From an uncultured Tropicimonas sp. (GTDB lineage Bacteria; Pseudomonadota; Alphaproteobacteria; Rhodobacterales; Rhodobacteraceae): DNA of 64,000 nt. Below the pieces are notes generated by a model. That model searched no databases and was not told the DNA's origin. It saw nothing but the letters and a program-made list of their open reading frames with translations. Every line of letters begins with the position of its first letter. Within the stretch, counting starts at the first letter, position 1. The stretch is from positions 1 through 64,000 of the forward strand of contig CANMIP010000008.1 in the NCBI GenBank assembly GCA_947497945.1. The letters run 5' to 3'. The position numbers and the translations under genes were made by a program. Shown one piece after another: positions 52,960-63,088 of the stretch.

Positions 52960-54381
52960 ATGCTTTTTTTCTTTGCCTGTGTCGGTGTCCTGATACTTGG
53001 CTACTTCACCTATGGCGTGCTGGTCGAACGGATCTTCGTCCCCGAACCAGATCGCAAGACCCCCTGCTGGACCCGGGAAGACGGCGTTGACTATATCAAC
53101 ATGCCGACGTGGAAGGTCTTCTTCATCCAGCTTCTGGATATTGCCGGCCTCGGCCCGATCTTCGGCCCGATCCTCGGCGCGCTTTACGGCCCCCAGGCGC
53201 TGCTCTGGGTGGTGATCGGTTCGATCTTCGCCGGCGGCGTACATGACTATTTTTCCGGGATGCTCTCGGTGCGCTCCGGCGGCAAGTCGATCCCGGAAGT
53301 CGTCGGCGACATGATGGGCATGACCGCCCGCCAGGTGATGCGCGTGTTCTCGGTGGTGCTGCTGCTACTCGTGGGTGTCGTCTTCATCCTCGGCCCGGCA
53401 AAGCTGCTTTCGGCCATGACCGGTTTCAACGTGCAGCTGCTCGTCTTCTGCATCTTCGTCTACTACTTCATCGCCACGATTCTGCCGATCGACAAGATCA
53501 TCGGCCAGCTCTACCCGATCTTCGGCGCGCTGCTGCTCTTCATGACCTTCGGCGTGCTCGGCGGTCTCATCTTCGGTGGCTATGAGCTGATCCCGAACCT
53601 CGACTTCACCGCGAATGTCCACCCGAACGACCTGCCGCTCTGGCCGCTCCTGTTCATCACGCTGTCCTGTGGCGCCATCTCCGGCTTCCACTCGACGCAG
53701 TCGCCGCTCATGGCGCGCTGCATCCGCAACGAGAACAAGGGTCGGATGGTCTTCTACGGCGCCATGATCGTCGAAGGCATCATCGCGCTGATCTGGGTCA
53801 CCGCCGGTATCTCCTTCTACGAGAGCTCCGACGCGCTGCAGGCTGTCATCGCCTCCGGTTCGCCCTCGGCTGTCGTCAACGAGGTCTGCAACACGTTGCT
53901 CGGCGCCTTCGGTGGCTTCCTGGCCATCCTCGGCGTCGTGATCCTGCCGATCACCTCAGGCGACACGGCCTTCCGCTCGACCCGCCTGATCCTGGCCGAG
54001 ACCTTCCGCCTCGACCAGAAAGACGTGATGAAACGCCTGATGATCGCGATCCCGCTCTTCATCGTCGCCTTCTTCATCACCAAGGTCGAGTTCTCCGTCG
54101 TCTGGCGGTATTTCGGCTGGTCGAACCAGATGCTGTCGATGATGGTGCTCTGGTCCGCCGCGATCTGGCTGGTCCAGCGCTCCAAGTTCCACTGGATCGC
54201 CACCATCCCGGCCGTCTTCATGACCGCCGTGGACGCCGCCTTCATCCTGCAGGCAAAGATCGGCCTCGGGCTTGACCCGTCGATCTCCAATATCGCCGCC
54301 GTGGTGATCGCAGCCGGCGCCCTGTTCGCCTTCCTGCGCTTCGCCAAGCCAAGCGATACGGCAAGCATGCCAGCCGAATAG
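52960..54381 (+). CDS. cstA: carbon starvation protein CstA-family transporter (short form)
   Basis: CstA-type proteins take up peptides or pyruvate during carbon limitation. The 473-residue protein has about 13 hydrophobic segments and the family motifs IFGPILGALYGPQALLWVVIGSIFAGGVHDYFSGMLS, GAISGFHSTQSPLMARC and ITSGDTAFRSTRLILAE. E. coli CstA is near 700 residues, so this is the shorter version that lacks the extra C-terminal helices. AGGAG precedes the ATG. It stands alone between fabF and gyrA. Confidence 0.92.
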   Translation: MLFFFACVGVLILGYFTYGVLVERIFVPEPDRKTPCWTREDGVDYINMPTWKVFFIQLLDIAGLGPIFGPILGALYGPQALLWVVIGSIFAGGVHDYFSGMLSVRSGGKSIPEVVGDMMGMTARQVMRVFSVVLLLLVGVVFILGPAKLLSAMTGFNVQLLVFCIFVYYFIATILPIDKIIGQLYPIFGALLLFMTFGVLGGLIFGGYELIPNLDFTANVHPNDLPLWPLLFITLSCGAISGFHSTQSPLMARCIRNENKGRMVFYGAMIVEGIIALIWVTAGISFYESSDALQAVIASGSPSAVVNEVCNTLLGAFGGFLAILGVVILPITSGDTAFRSTRLILAETFRLDQKDVMKRLMIAIPLFIVAFFITKVEFSVVWRYFGWSNQMLSMMVLWSAAIWLVQRSKFHWIATIPAVFMTAVDAAFILQAKIGLGLDPSISNIAAVVIAAGALFAFLRFAKPSDTASMPAE

Positions 54382-54406
54382 CGGCAAGAAGAAACCACTC
54401 GCGAAC

Positions 54407-54442
54407 GGGCCGCGCCGGGATATACGGGGCGGCCCATTCTTT
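54407..54442 (+). terminator. putative terminator after cstA
   Basis: GGGCCGC (54407-54413) pairs with GCGGCCC (54429-54435), loop about 15 bases, followed by ATTCTTTT. The structure is plausible as an intrinsic terminator for cstA, with a rather large loop. Confidence 0.55.
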
Positions 54443-54663
54443 TGCCGCAGGCCTCCCGACGGTCGAGACCCCGCCCGAGGCAGCGCCCGTTCTCGCGCTC
54501 CCGCATCCCCCGACAGGCCCCCTGCTCGACAGATCCCCGAATTCCGCCGCTTTTGTCCCGTCCGGAAGAAGCATTTCGCGCGCTACCATTGCACCTCATA
54601 TCGCGGACCTGCTAAGAAGGCTCATCCAGATATAGCGGTGCGCAAGAGAGAACGCAGGCAGAC

Positions 54664-57414
<2,751 letters not shown>

Positions 57415-57420
57415 CCCCGC

Positions 57421-57444
57421 TGCGGCACCTGACCGGGTGCCGCA
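57421..57444 (+). terminator. putative terminator after gyrA
   Basis: TGCGGCACC (57421-57429) pairs perfectly with GGTGCCGCA (57436-57444), with a 6-base loop, 7 bases after the gyrA stop. The following ACCTTCC gives only a weak T-run. Confidence 0.6.
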
Positions 57445-57616
57445 ACCTTCCTGACCGGCGCTGCCTGTCGCAGGCGCGTCCCAGGTCGAAATTTCGGACC
57501 GTCGTTGCGGACGCAAAGTGGACAACGCAAGCCGTGCCAGCGCCTGCCCGTGGGCCGGCGCTGCAACGAATCTGCTCGGCGCTTTATCCCGGCCAAATCC
57601 GCTGAAGGTCAGTACG

Positions 57617-57742
57617 TTGTGCGCGGTTGTAAAAGCGCCAGCCCGCCGGGGGCGCCATTGGGAGCGCCATTGGTCCGAGCGACAATGGCGACGCAGACGC
57701 TGGCATGGCGGCTTCGCCTTTATTCCATGCCGACAAGCGCTC
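57617..57742 (-). repeat. palindromic dispersed element, copy 1 (inverted relative to copy 2)
   Basis: Read on the minus strand this contains GGCATGGAATAAAGG, then CGAAGCCGCCATGCCAGCGT and farther on CGGCGGGCTGGCG and CCGCGCACA. These blocks occur in the same order in the plus-strand copy at 59871-59955. This copy has about 40 extra bases in the middle (near 57651-57690), themselves a CGCCATTG...CAATGGCG palindrome. The element ends 45 bases downstream of the AbrB-like gene stop. Confidence 0.8.
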
Positions 57743-57786
57743 AGCTCCAATGATCTCTATCCGCGCCTCGCGCCGCGACCCGGCCT

Positions 57787-58863
57787 TTACCGATCCTTCC
57801 GCGAGGCTTCCACCAGCCGCGTGCCGATCACCCGGAAGACCAGCGGCATGCCGAACAGGATCATCACGATCCGGGCCACATGCATGGTCGAGACATAGGC
57901 GACGTCCTGCCCCATCGCGAGCGAAAGAAGCGACATCTCGGTCAACCCACCCGGCGAATAGGCCAGCACCCCCTGCGGCAGCGGCGTGCCAGCCACCGGC
58001 CCGAGCAGGGCCGCAAACGCGGTGGTGACACAGAGCAGCAACGCCGTGGCCCCGAGCCCGAGCGCCATGTCGCGCCCCATCTCCTTCGGAGAGACGCCGG
58101 AAAACCGGCAGCCAAGGATCGTGCCGATGCTGAGCTGTGCGGCGATGACCAGCAGGGAAGGCGGCGGGACGGTGACCCATTCCATCATATGCGCCGCCGC
58201 GGAGAGGATCATCGGACCGAAGAGCTGCGGCGCCGGCAGGTGCAGCCACTTGCCGGCGTAGAATCCGAGCAGCCCGCAGCCAAGCAGGAGCGCGGCGTCC
58301 AGAAGGGTGAGATCCGTCAGGCCAACCCAGGTCGCCGCTCCGCGCACGGCCCGGATATCCAGCAGCAGCGCAAAGACCAGCGCGATGGCGGAGATGGTGA
58401 GAAAGACCCGCAGCGCATGGGCGAGCGCGATCCGGGATTCGTCGCCGCCCGCCTGCCCGCCCAGAACGACCATCTCGTTGAGACCACCGGGCGCGGCACA
58501 GAAGAAGGCGTTGACCGGATCGTACCCGCCGATACGGCGGTAGAACTGGTAACTCGCCAAAGTCGCGATGATGAGAAAGCCGGGCAGCAGGAGCAACGTC
58601 CCGGTCCATGTCGCGACATGATCGAACAGCCCCGGATGGAAGCCCGCGCCAAGCATGACGCCGATGATCGGGATGACGACACTGCGCAGGCCCACCGGCC
58701 CCTGCACCGGCGCTCCGGCCAGCGCCGCCAGGCCGCAACCGAGCATCGGGCCGAGCATCCAGGGCAGCGGCATGCCAATCCAGCGCGCTACGAAGCCGGA
58801 GAAGATGCCGATAGCGGCACCCAGCAGAATCTTGAGCCAGAGTGAGGCGGGAAGAGAGGTCAT
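57787..58863 (-). CDS. AbrB-family (COG3180-type) integral membrane protein
   Basis: The 358-residue protein, starting MTSLPASLWLKILLG, has about ten hydrophobic segments arranged as two related halves. Each half carries a similar glycine-rich turn: FCAAPGGLNEMVVLG in the first (about 137-151) and LAYSPGGLTEMSLLS in the second. This duplicated GGL(N/T)EM signature is typical of the AbrB/AimR-like membrane family, sometimes named ammonia monooxygenase-like; its substrate is not known. It is unrelated to the Bacillus regulator AbrB. hisI lies upstream after 63 bases. Confidence 0.85.
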   Translation of the reverse strand: MTSLPASLWLKILLGAAIGIFSGFVARWIGMPLPWMLGPMLGCGLAALAGAPVQGPVGLRSVVIPIIGVMLGAGFHPGLFDHVATWTGTLLLLPGFLIIATLASYQFYRRIGGYDPVNAFFCAAPGGLNEMVVLGGQAGGDESRIALAHALRVFLTISAIALVFALLLDIRAVRGAATWVGLTDLTLLDAALLLGCGLLGFYAGKWLHLPAPQLFGPMILSAAAHMMEWVTVPPPSLLVIAAQLSIGTILGCRFSGVSPKEMGRDMALGLGATALLLCVTTAFAALLGPVAGTPLPQGVLAYSPGGLTEMSLLSLAMGQDVAYVSTMHVARIVMILFGMPLVFRVIGTRLVEASRKDR

Positions 58864-58926
58864 GATCGGGATCCTTGTCCTCCCTTTGCACCCGCGCCGG
58901 CCCGGTTGCAAGCCCCTGCCCCATCG

Positions 58927-59286
58927 CTACGCCATCGGCTCGGTCAGGATCACTTCCGCGTCATTGCGGATCGCCGTGTAGAAGCAGCTGCGGCGGTTCG
59001 TGTGGCAGGCCGGGCCGGTCTGGTCGATCAGCACAAGCAGGCAATCGCGGTCGCAATCGAGGCGCATCTCGATGAGCTTCTGCGTATGGCCCGAGCTCTC
59101 CCCCTTGACCCAGAAGGATTTCCGAGAGCGCGACCAATAGGTTACCTTGCCGGTCTCCAGCGTGCGCCGGACCGCCTCCTCGTTCATCCAGGCCATCATC
59201 AGCACCTCGCCGGTCTCGGAATCCTGGGCGATGGCGGGGATCAGGCCCTGTGCGTCAAAGCGCAGGCTTTGCGGATCGAATGGCAT
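58927..59286 (-). CDS. hisI: phosphoribosyl-AMP cyclohydrolase
   Basis: HisI opens the adenine ring of phosphoribosyl-AMP in histidine synthesis and needs Zn and Mg. The 119-residue monofunctional form shows VLMMAWMNEEAVRRTLETGKVTYWSRSRKSFWVKGESSGHTQK. The metal-binding region is LDCDRDCLLVLIDQTGPACHTNRRSCFY, with the three cysteines and acidic residues expected. No HisE domain is fused. It is divergent from the scaffold gene, with 68 bases between. Confidence 0.96.
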   Translation of the reverse strand: MPFDPQSLRFDAQGLIPAIAQDSETGEVLMMAWMNEEAVRRTLETGKVTYWSRSRKSFWVKGESSGHTQKLIEMRLDCDRDCLLVLIDQTGPACHTNRRSCFYTAIRNDAEVILTEPMA

Positions 59287-59354
59287 TCTCTTTCCTTTGC
59301 AATTCGGCGCGGCGAGGCTACATAAGGAGTCTCGACCGCGTACAGGATGGGCAC

Positions 59355-59801
59355 ATGGCCACCGATCTCGACCTCGTCAAGCTCTATTCCGGGCGCATCC
59401 TGGCGCTAGCGGCCGACATCCCGCATCTGGGCCGGTTGGAACAGCCTTGCGCAACCGCGCGCCGCCGCTCCCCGCTCTGCGGTTCGAGCGTATCGGTCGA
59501 CCTGCGGATGGAGAATGGGCGCATTGTCGATTTCGCACAGGATGTGAAGGCTTGCGCACTCGGCCAGGCCGCCGCCTCCGTGCTTGGCGCCCATGTGATC
59601 GGACGCAGCCGGGAAGAGATCGACGTCGCGCGGGACCAGCTCTCGGCGATGCTGCGCGAAGAGGGTCCGGTGCCCGAGGCGCCGTTCGAAGAGCTGGAAA
59701 CGCTCCTGCCGGCGCGGGATTTCACCAATCGCCATGCCTCGATCCTGCTCTCCTTCGAGGCAACCGCCGAGGCAATGGCCGAGGCCGAAAAAGCCGCCTG
59801 A
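59355..59801 (+). CDS. NifU/IscU-like iron-sulfur cluster assembly scaffold protein
   Basis: The 148-residue protein starts MATDLDLVKLYSGRILALAADI. It matches the short IscU-like family of alphaproteobacteria: C42 in the SPLCGSSV loop and C67 in VKACALGQAAAS correspond to the first two scaffold cysteines. The third ligand cysteine of IscU is missing; that region reads FTNRHASILLSFEA. C32 is extra. It probably still binds or passes clusters or sulfur, but the activity is inferred. The suf operon is 50 kb away. Confidence 0.82.
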   Translation: MATDLDLVKLYSGRILALAADIPHLGRLEQPCATARRRSPLCGSSVSVDLRMENGRIVDFAQDVKACALGQAAASVLGAHVIGRSREEIDVARDQLSAMLREEGPVPEAPFEELETLLPARDFTNRHASILLSFEATAEAMAEAEKAA

Positions 59802-59870
59802 GCGTGGGCCATCTTCGGTGAACCGACTTTTCTTTTTTACTCTCCGATCCGTTAGCGGCGGGGGGACCGT

Positions 59871-59955
59871 GCGCTGAAGGGCATGGAATCAAGGCGAAGC
59901 CGCCATGCCAGCGTCCGCCCGTTCCGGCGGGCTGGCGTTTTGTCATCCGCGCACA
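59871..59955 (+). repeat. palindromic dispersed element, copy 2
   Basis: The blocks are GCGCTGAAGGGCATGGAATC, AAGGCGAAGCCGCCATGCCA, GCGTCCGC, CGGCGGGCTGGCGTTTTGTC and CCGCGCACA. GGCATGG...CCATGCC and GGC-GAA-GCC make it self-complementary, like REP/BIME-type units. It lies 69 bases after the scaffold gene. Together with copy 1, in inverted orientation, it brackets the block 57743-59870. Confidence 0.8.
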
Positions 59956-60082
59956 CAGCTCTGATCCAATTCGGATTTGGTGGGGATTAACCGCAGACCT
60001 CAACCGGTGCTGCGCCATCCCACGGGCAGGCGCTGGCATGACTGGCGTTGTCCGACCTTGAATGTCCCCTCGCCTCACACAG

Positions 60083-60110
60083 GGAAAGACGACGCTTAAC
60101 GCCGTCTTCC
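60083..60110 (-). terminator. stem-loop after the aldolase gene, weak terminator candidate
   Basis: On the minus strand GGAAGACG (60110-60103) pairs with CGTCTTTCC (60091-60083, one extra base) across an 11-base loop, 22 bases past the aldolase stop. The T-run is short (TTT). It may mark the end of the tct-aldolase operon. Confidence 0.4.
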
Positions 60111-60132
60111 TGTTTCGTCCCCAGCCGCCCCG

Positions 60133-60942
60133 TCAGTAGGTCTTGGACGCCTCTTGCGCTTCGAGATCATCCCCGAGCTGGGCCGCCATCGCCGCATTGG
60201 CCTGCTTGAAGGTCTCCATGATCAGCAGGATATCGACCGCCCCCACGATGAGATTATGGCCGCGCTCCTTGAGCTCCTTGTGGCTCCAGGCCGGACGCGA
60301 GACGGTGCCCATGAGCTTGTCCGTCTCCAGGATGCGCTTTTCGGTCTCGGCGGCCAACGCCTCGGCCTCGGGCTTGTCGAGCTGCTCCAGCAGGCCCACG
60401 GTGCCCGCCATGTCATTGGGGCCGAGCAGCAGCATGTCGATCCCGTCCACGGCGGCGATCTCGCCGATATTGGGAACCGCGTCCTTGTGCTCGATCTGGG
60501 CGATGACGAAGGTCTCCTCGTCATGCGTCTCCAGGTAGCCGGTATTCATGCCATATTGCGTCGCCCGTCCGACCGGCGCCGCGTAGCCGCGCGTACCTTT
60601 CGGCGGGTAACGGCAGGCATCGGAGGCCGCCTGTGCCTGCTCCTTGTTGCAGATCATCGGCACCATGACCGACTTGGCACCGATCTCCAGCACCCGCTTG
60701 AGATAGACCGGGTCATTCCAGGGCACGCGCACGATGCAATGCCCGCCCGCGGCCTCGACAGCGCGCAGCACGTTCATCGTCGTTTCCAGCCCGGCGGGAC
60801 CATGCTCGTTGTCGAGCACCACGCAGTCCCAACCTGCCCAGACAGCCGCCTCGGCGATCGCCGGAAGACCGAGATCGATCCAGATCGCCCGGACGCAGCG
60901 CCCGCTTGCGATCTGATCGCGCAGCCAGTTTCTACCCTTCAT
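60133..60942 (-). CDS. HpcH/HpaI-family aldolase/citrate lyase-type protein
   Basis: The 269-residue TIM-barrel enzyme belongs to the class II, metal-dependent HpcH/HpaI aldolases, which cleave 2-keto-4-hydroxy acids to pyruvate and an aldehyde. Motifs are WDCVVLDNEHGP (about 38-49), the RVPWNDPVYLKRVLEIGAKSVMVPM strand, the metal glutamate in VIAQIEHKDAV and the GPNDMAG loop. Its ATG overlaps the tctA stop by four bases. This suggests that the substrate imported by the Tct transporter feeds this aldolase (inference). Confidence 0.88.
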   Translation of the reverse strand: MKGRNWLRDQIASGRCVRAIWIDLGLPAIAEAAVWAGWDCVVLDNEHGPAGLETTMNVLRAVEAAGGHCIVRVPWNDPVYLKRVLEIGAKSVMVPMICNKEQAQAASDACRYPPKGTRGYAAPVGRATQYGMNTGYLETHDEETFVIAQIEHKDAVPNIGEIAAVDGIDMLLLGPNDMAGTVGLLEQLDKPEAEALAAETEKRILETDKLMGTVSRPAWSHKELKERGHNLIVGAVDILLIMETFKQANAAMAAQLGDDLEAQEASKTY

Positions 60943-62453
60943 TGCTCCAGTCCTTCTGCTTGCGGTTTCGGCCTGGCGATCTCTCGGACCGCTCGCAGGA
61001 TCAGCAGGGCCCAGAGGCCAAGCGTGATGATGCCGAGAACCATGGAATACTGCCGCTCGAAGAAGGCCGAGAGGTCCCCTTGCGCCTTGATCATCGAGAC
61101 CATGAAATTGTCCTCGATGATCTTGCCGAGCACGATGCCGAGAATGGCCGGCGCCAGCGGGATACCGACCTTCTCCATGTAATAGCCAACCAGGCCGAGC
61201 GCGAGCACGATCCAGACCGCCGTCACCGTACCGGCGATGGCGAAGGCGCCCACGAGCGAGAAGAGCAGGATCACCGGCGCCATGACGGCGCGCGGCACCT
61301 TGAGGATGAAGGTCGAGGCGAGGATGGCAAGAATGCCGACCGGGACCATCATGATATTGGCCACGAGGAAGGAGCCGAACAGCGCCGAGGTCAGCTCGGG
61401 CTGGTCAATGAAGATGCGCGGACCGGGGGTCATGCCCTTCAGGAGCAGCACACCGATGGCGATGGCGGTGACCGAGTCGCCCGGGATGCCGAAGACCAGC
61501 GCCGGCGTCCAGGCGCCGCCGATGGCGGCATTGTTGGCGGATCCGCCTGCGGCCACGCCCTCGAGCGAGCCCTTGCCGAACTTCTCCGGGTTCTTGCCGA
61601 AGCGGCGGGCCAGCGCATAGGCGATCCAGGCCGCGATATCGGCCCCTGCCCCGGGCAGCGCGCCCACGAACGTGCCGAGCACGGAGGAGCGTGCGACCGT
61701 CACCGGGTAGCTGAAGACCGCTTTCAGCGCGCCCTTGAGCGCCGCGCCGACCTTTTCGGTGGCGTGGATGATGGTTTCCTGCGGTTTGTCGAGGATCTGC
61801 ACGTTTCGCAGCACCTCGGAGAAGGCGAAAATGCCGATCATCGCGGGGATGAAGGAGATGCCGTCGAGCAGGTCGAAAGAACCGAAAGTGTAGCGCGGAT
61901 GGCCGACGGCGACATCGATGCCGACACAGGCGATGGCCAGCCCGATGCAGAGCGAGGCGAAGCTCTTGGGCACCGTGCCGCCACCAACGAAGATGGCGCA
62001 GGTCAGGCCGAGGCAGGCCAGCCAGAAGGTCTCGTAGCTGGAGAAGCTGATGGCGATGCGGGCGAGTTGCGGCGCGATCAGCATCAGGATGATGACGCCG
62101 ACAACGCCGCCAATCGCCGCCGTGATCAGCGAGACGAAGAGCGACGTCCGCGCCTTGCCGGATTGCGATAATATGTGCGCGTCATCGACATAGGCCGCCG
62201 AAGCGGGCGTTCCGGGAATGCGCAGCAAGGTGCCCGAGATGTCGCCCGCGAAGATGGCGGTGGTGGTGGTGGCGACGATGGCGGAGATCGCGGGGATCGG
62301 GTCGAGGAAGAAGGTGAAGGGAACAAGCAGCGCGACGGCCATGGTCGCGGTCAGCCCCGGAACGGCACCAACGAAGCAGCCATAGAAAGTCGCCGCGGCG
62401 ATGATGGCGAGGTTGTTCGGCGCAAGGACTGTCAGGAGGACTTCCGTAAGCAT
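60939..62453 (-). CDS. tctA: tripartite tricarboxylate transporter, large permease TctA
   Basis: The 504-residue protein has about 11-12 membrane segments. TctA family signatures are FVGAVPGLTATMAVALLVPFTF near the N-terminus, LPGAGADIAAWIAYALARRFGKNPEKFGKGSLEGVAAGGSANNAA in the middle and GIPGDSVTAIAIGVLLLKGMTPGP. It is the main channel of a Na+ or proton-driven importer that works with TctB and the periplasmic receptor TctC. The cargo is a carboxylate that cannot be named from sequence. It is coupled to the aldolase gene. Confidence 0.95.
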   Translation of the reverse strand: MLTEVLLTVLAPNNLAIIAAATFYGCFVGAVPGLTATMAVALLVPFTFFLDPIPAISAIVATTTTAIFAGDISGTLLRIPGTPASAAYVDDAHILSQSGKARTSLFVSLITAAIGGVVGVIILMLIAPQLARIAISFSSYETFWLACLGLTCAIFVGGGTVPKSFASLCIGLAIACVGIDVAVGHPRYTFGSFDLLDGISFIPAMIGIFAFSEVLRNVQILDKPQETIIHATEKVGAALKGALKAVFSYPVTVARSSVLGTFVGALPGAGADIAAWIAYALARRFGKNPEKFGKGSLEGVAAGGSANNAAIGGAWTPALVFGIPGDSVTAIAIGVLLLKGMTPGPRIFIDQPELTSALFGSFLVANIMMVPVGILAILASTFILKVPRAVMAPVILLFSLVGAFAIAGTVTAVWIVLALGLVGYYMEKVGIPLAPAILGIVLGKIIEDNFMVSMIKAQGDLSAFFERQYSMVLGIITLGLWALLILRAVREIARPKPQAEGLEQ

Positions 62454-62464
62454 TCAGGCTCTCC

Positions 62465-62935
62465 TTACCAGGCAATCGGTTCGAGCAGGCCCCAGGGCAG
62501 TGGGACATGCAGGAAGGAATAGAAGATGAGATGGACCAGCATGGTCACGAACCCGGCGAGGATCAGCGCTTTCCACCAGGCGATCCGGAACAGCAGCAGC
62601 AGGACTAGCAGGAGCGGGAAAGCCACCAGGTGGAAGCCGAGAATATCGAGCCCGAAGGCGAAGAAGACAACACAGGCGATCACGGCCAACGCATTGAAAA
62701 GCGGCCAGTTCGAGCGCGGGCTCTCATCCGGCGCCGCCGTCGCGGGCGCACCCTGGAGCAGGCCGGTGACGAAGATCAGCGTGCCGCAGAGCACGAGGCC
62801 GAGCCCGGCGATTGTCGGGAAAAGGCCGGGACCATAGGTCATGCCGCCCATGGTCGGGAAGCTCTGCGCCTCCCAGGCGAACCAGCCGCCGAAGCCGATC
62901 AGGAGAGCGCCGGTGACGATGTCTTTGTTTATCAT
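62465..62935 (-). CDS. tctB: tripartite tricarboxylate transporter, small permease TctB
   Basis: The 156-residue protein has four membrane segments (about 7-23, 40-60, 83-105 and 110-150, the last a double stretch) and the TctB opening INKDIVTGALLIGFGGWFAWEAQSFPTMGGMTYGPGLFP. The start was taken at MINKDIV; the frame upstream is non-coding spacer. It lies between tctC and tctA, 11 bases before the latter. Confidence 0.92.
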   Translation of the reverse strand: MINKDIVTGALLIGFGGWFAWEAQSFPTMGGMTYGPGLFPTIAGLGLVLCGTLIFVTGLLQGAPATAAPDESPRSNWPLFNALAVIACVVFFAFGLDILGFHLVAFPLLLVLLLLFRIAWWKALILAGFVTMLVHLIFYSFLHVPLPWGLLEPIAW

Positions 62936-63088
62936 TGATCTGGTCTCGTCTGTTTTGGCGAGAAAGGGTCCGGGGCAGCGGAAACGAGGGAGAGGCCGCC
63001 CCGGACAGTTGGAATGGCGCAACAGGGACACGCCAGTCGGTATTCGAAGAAGAGGACGGGCCCGCAACCGGGCCCGCCGCCAAATGGC

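Noticed and set aside
57787-58863. AbrB-type transcription regulator
   Set aside because: The protein is hydrophobic throughout with ten membrane segments; the shared name with the Bacillus regulator is an annotation accident.
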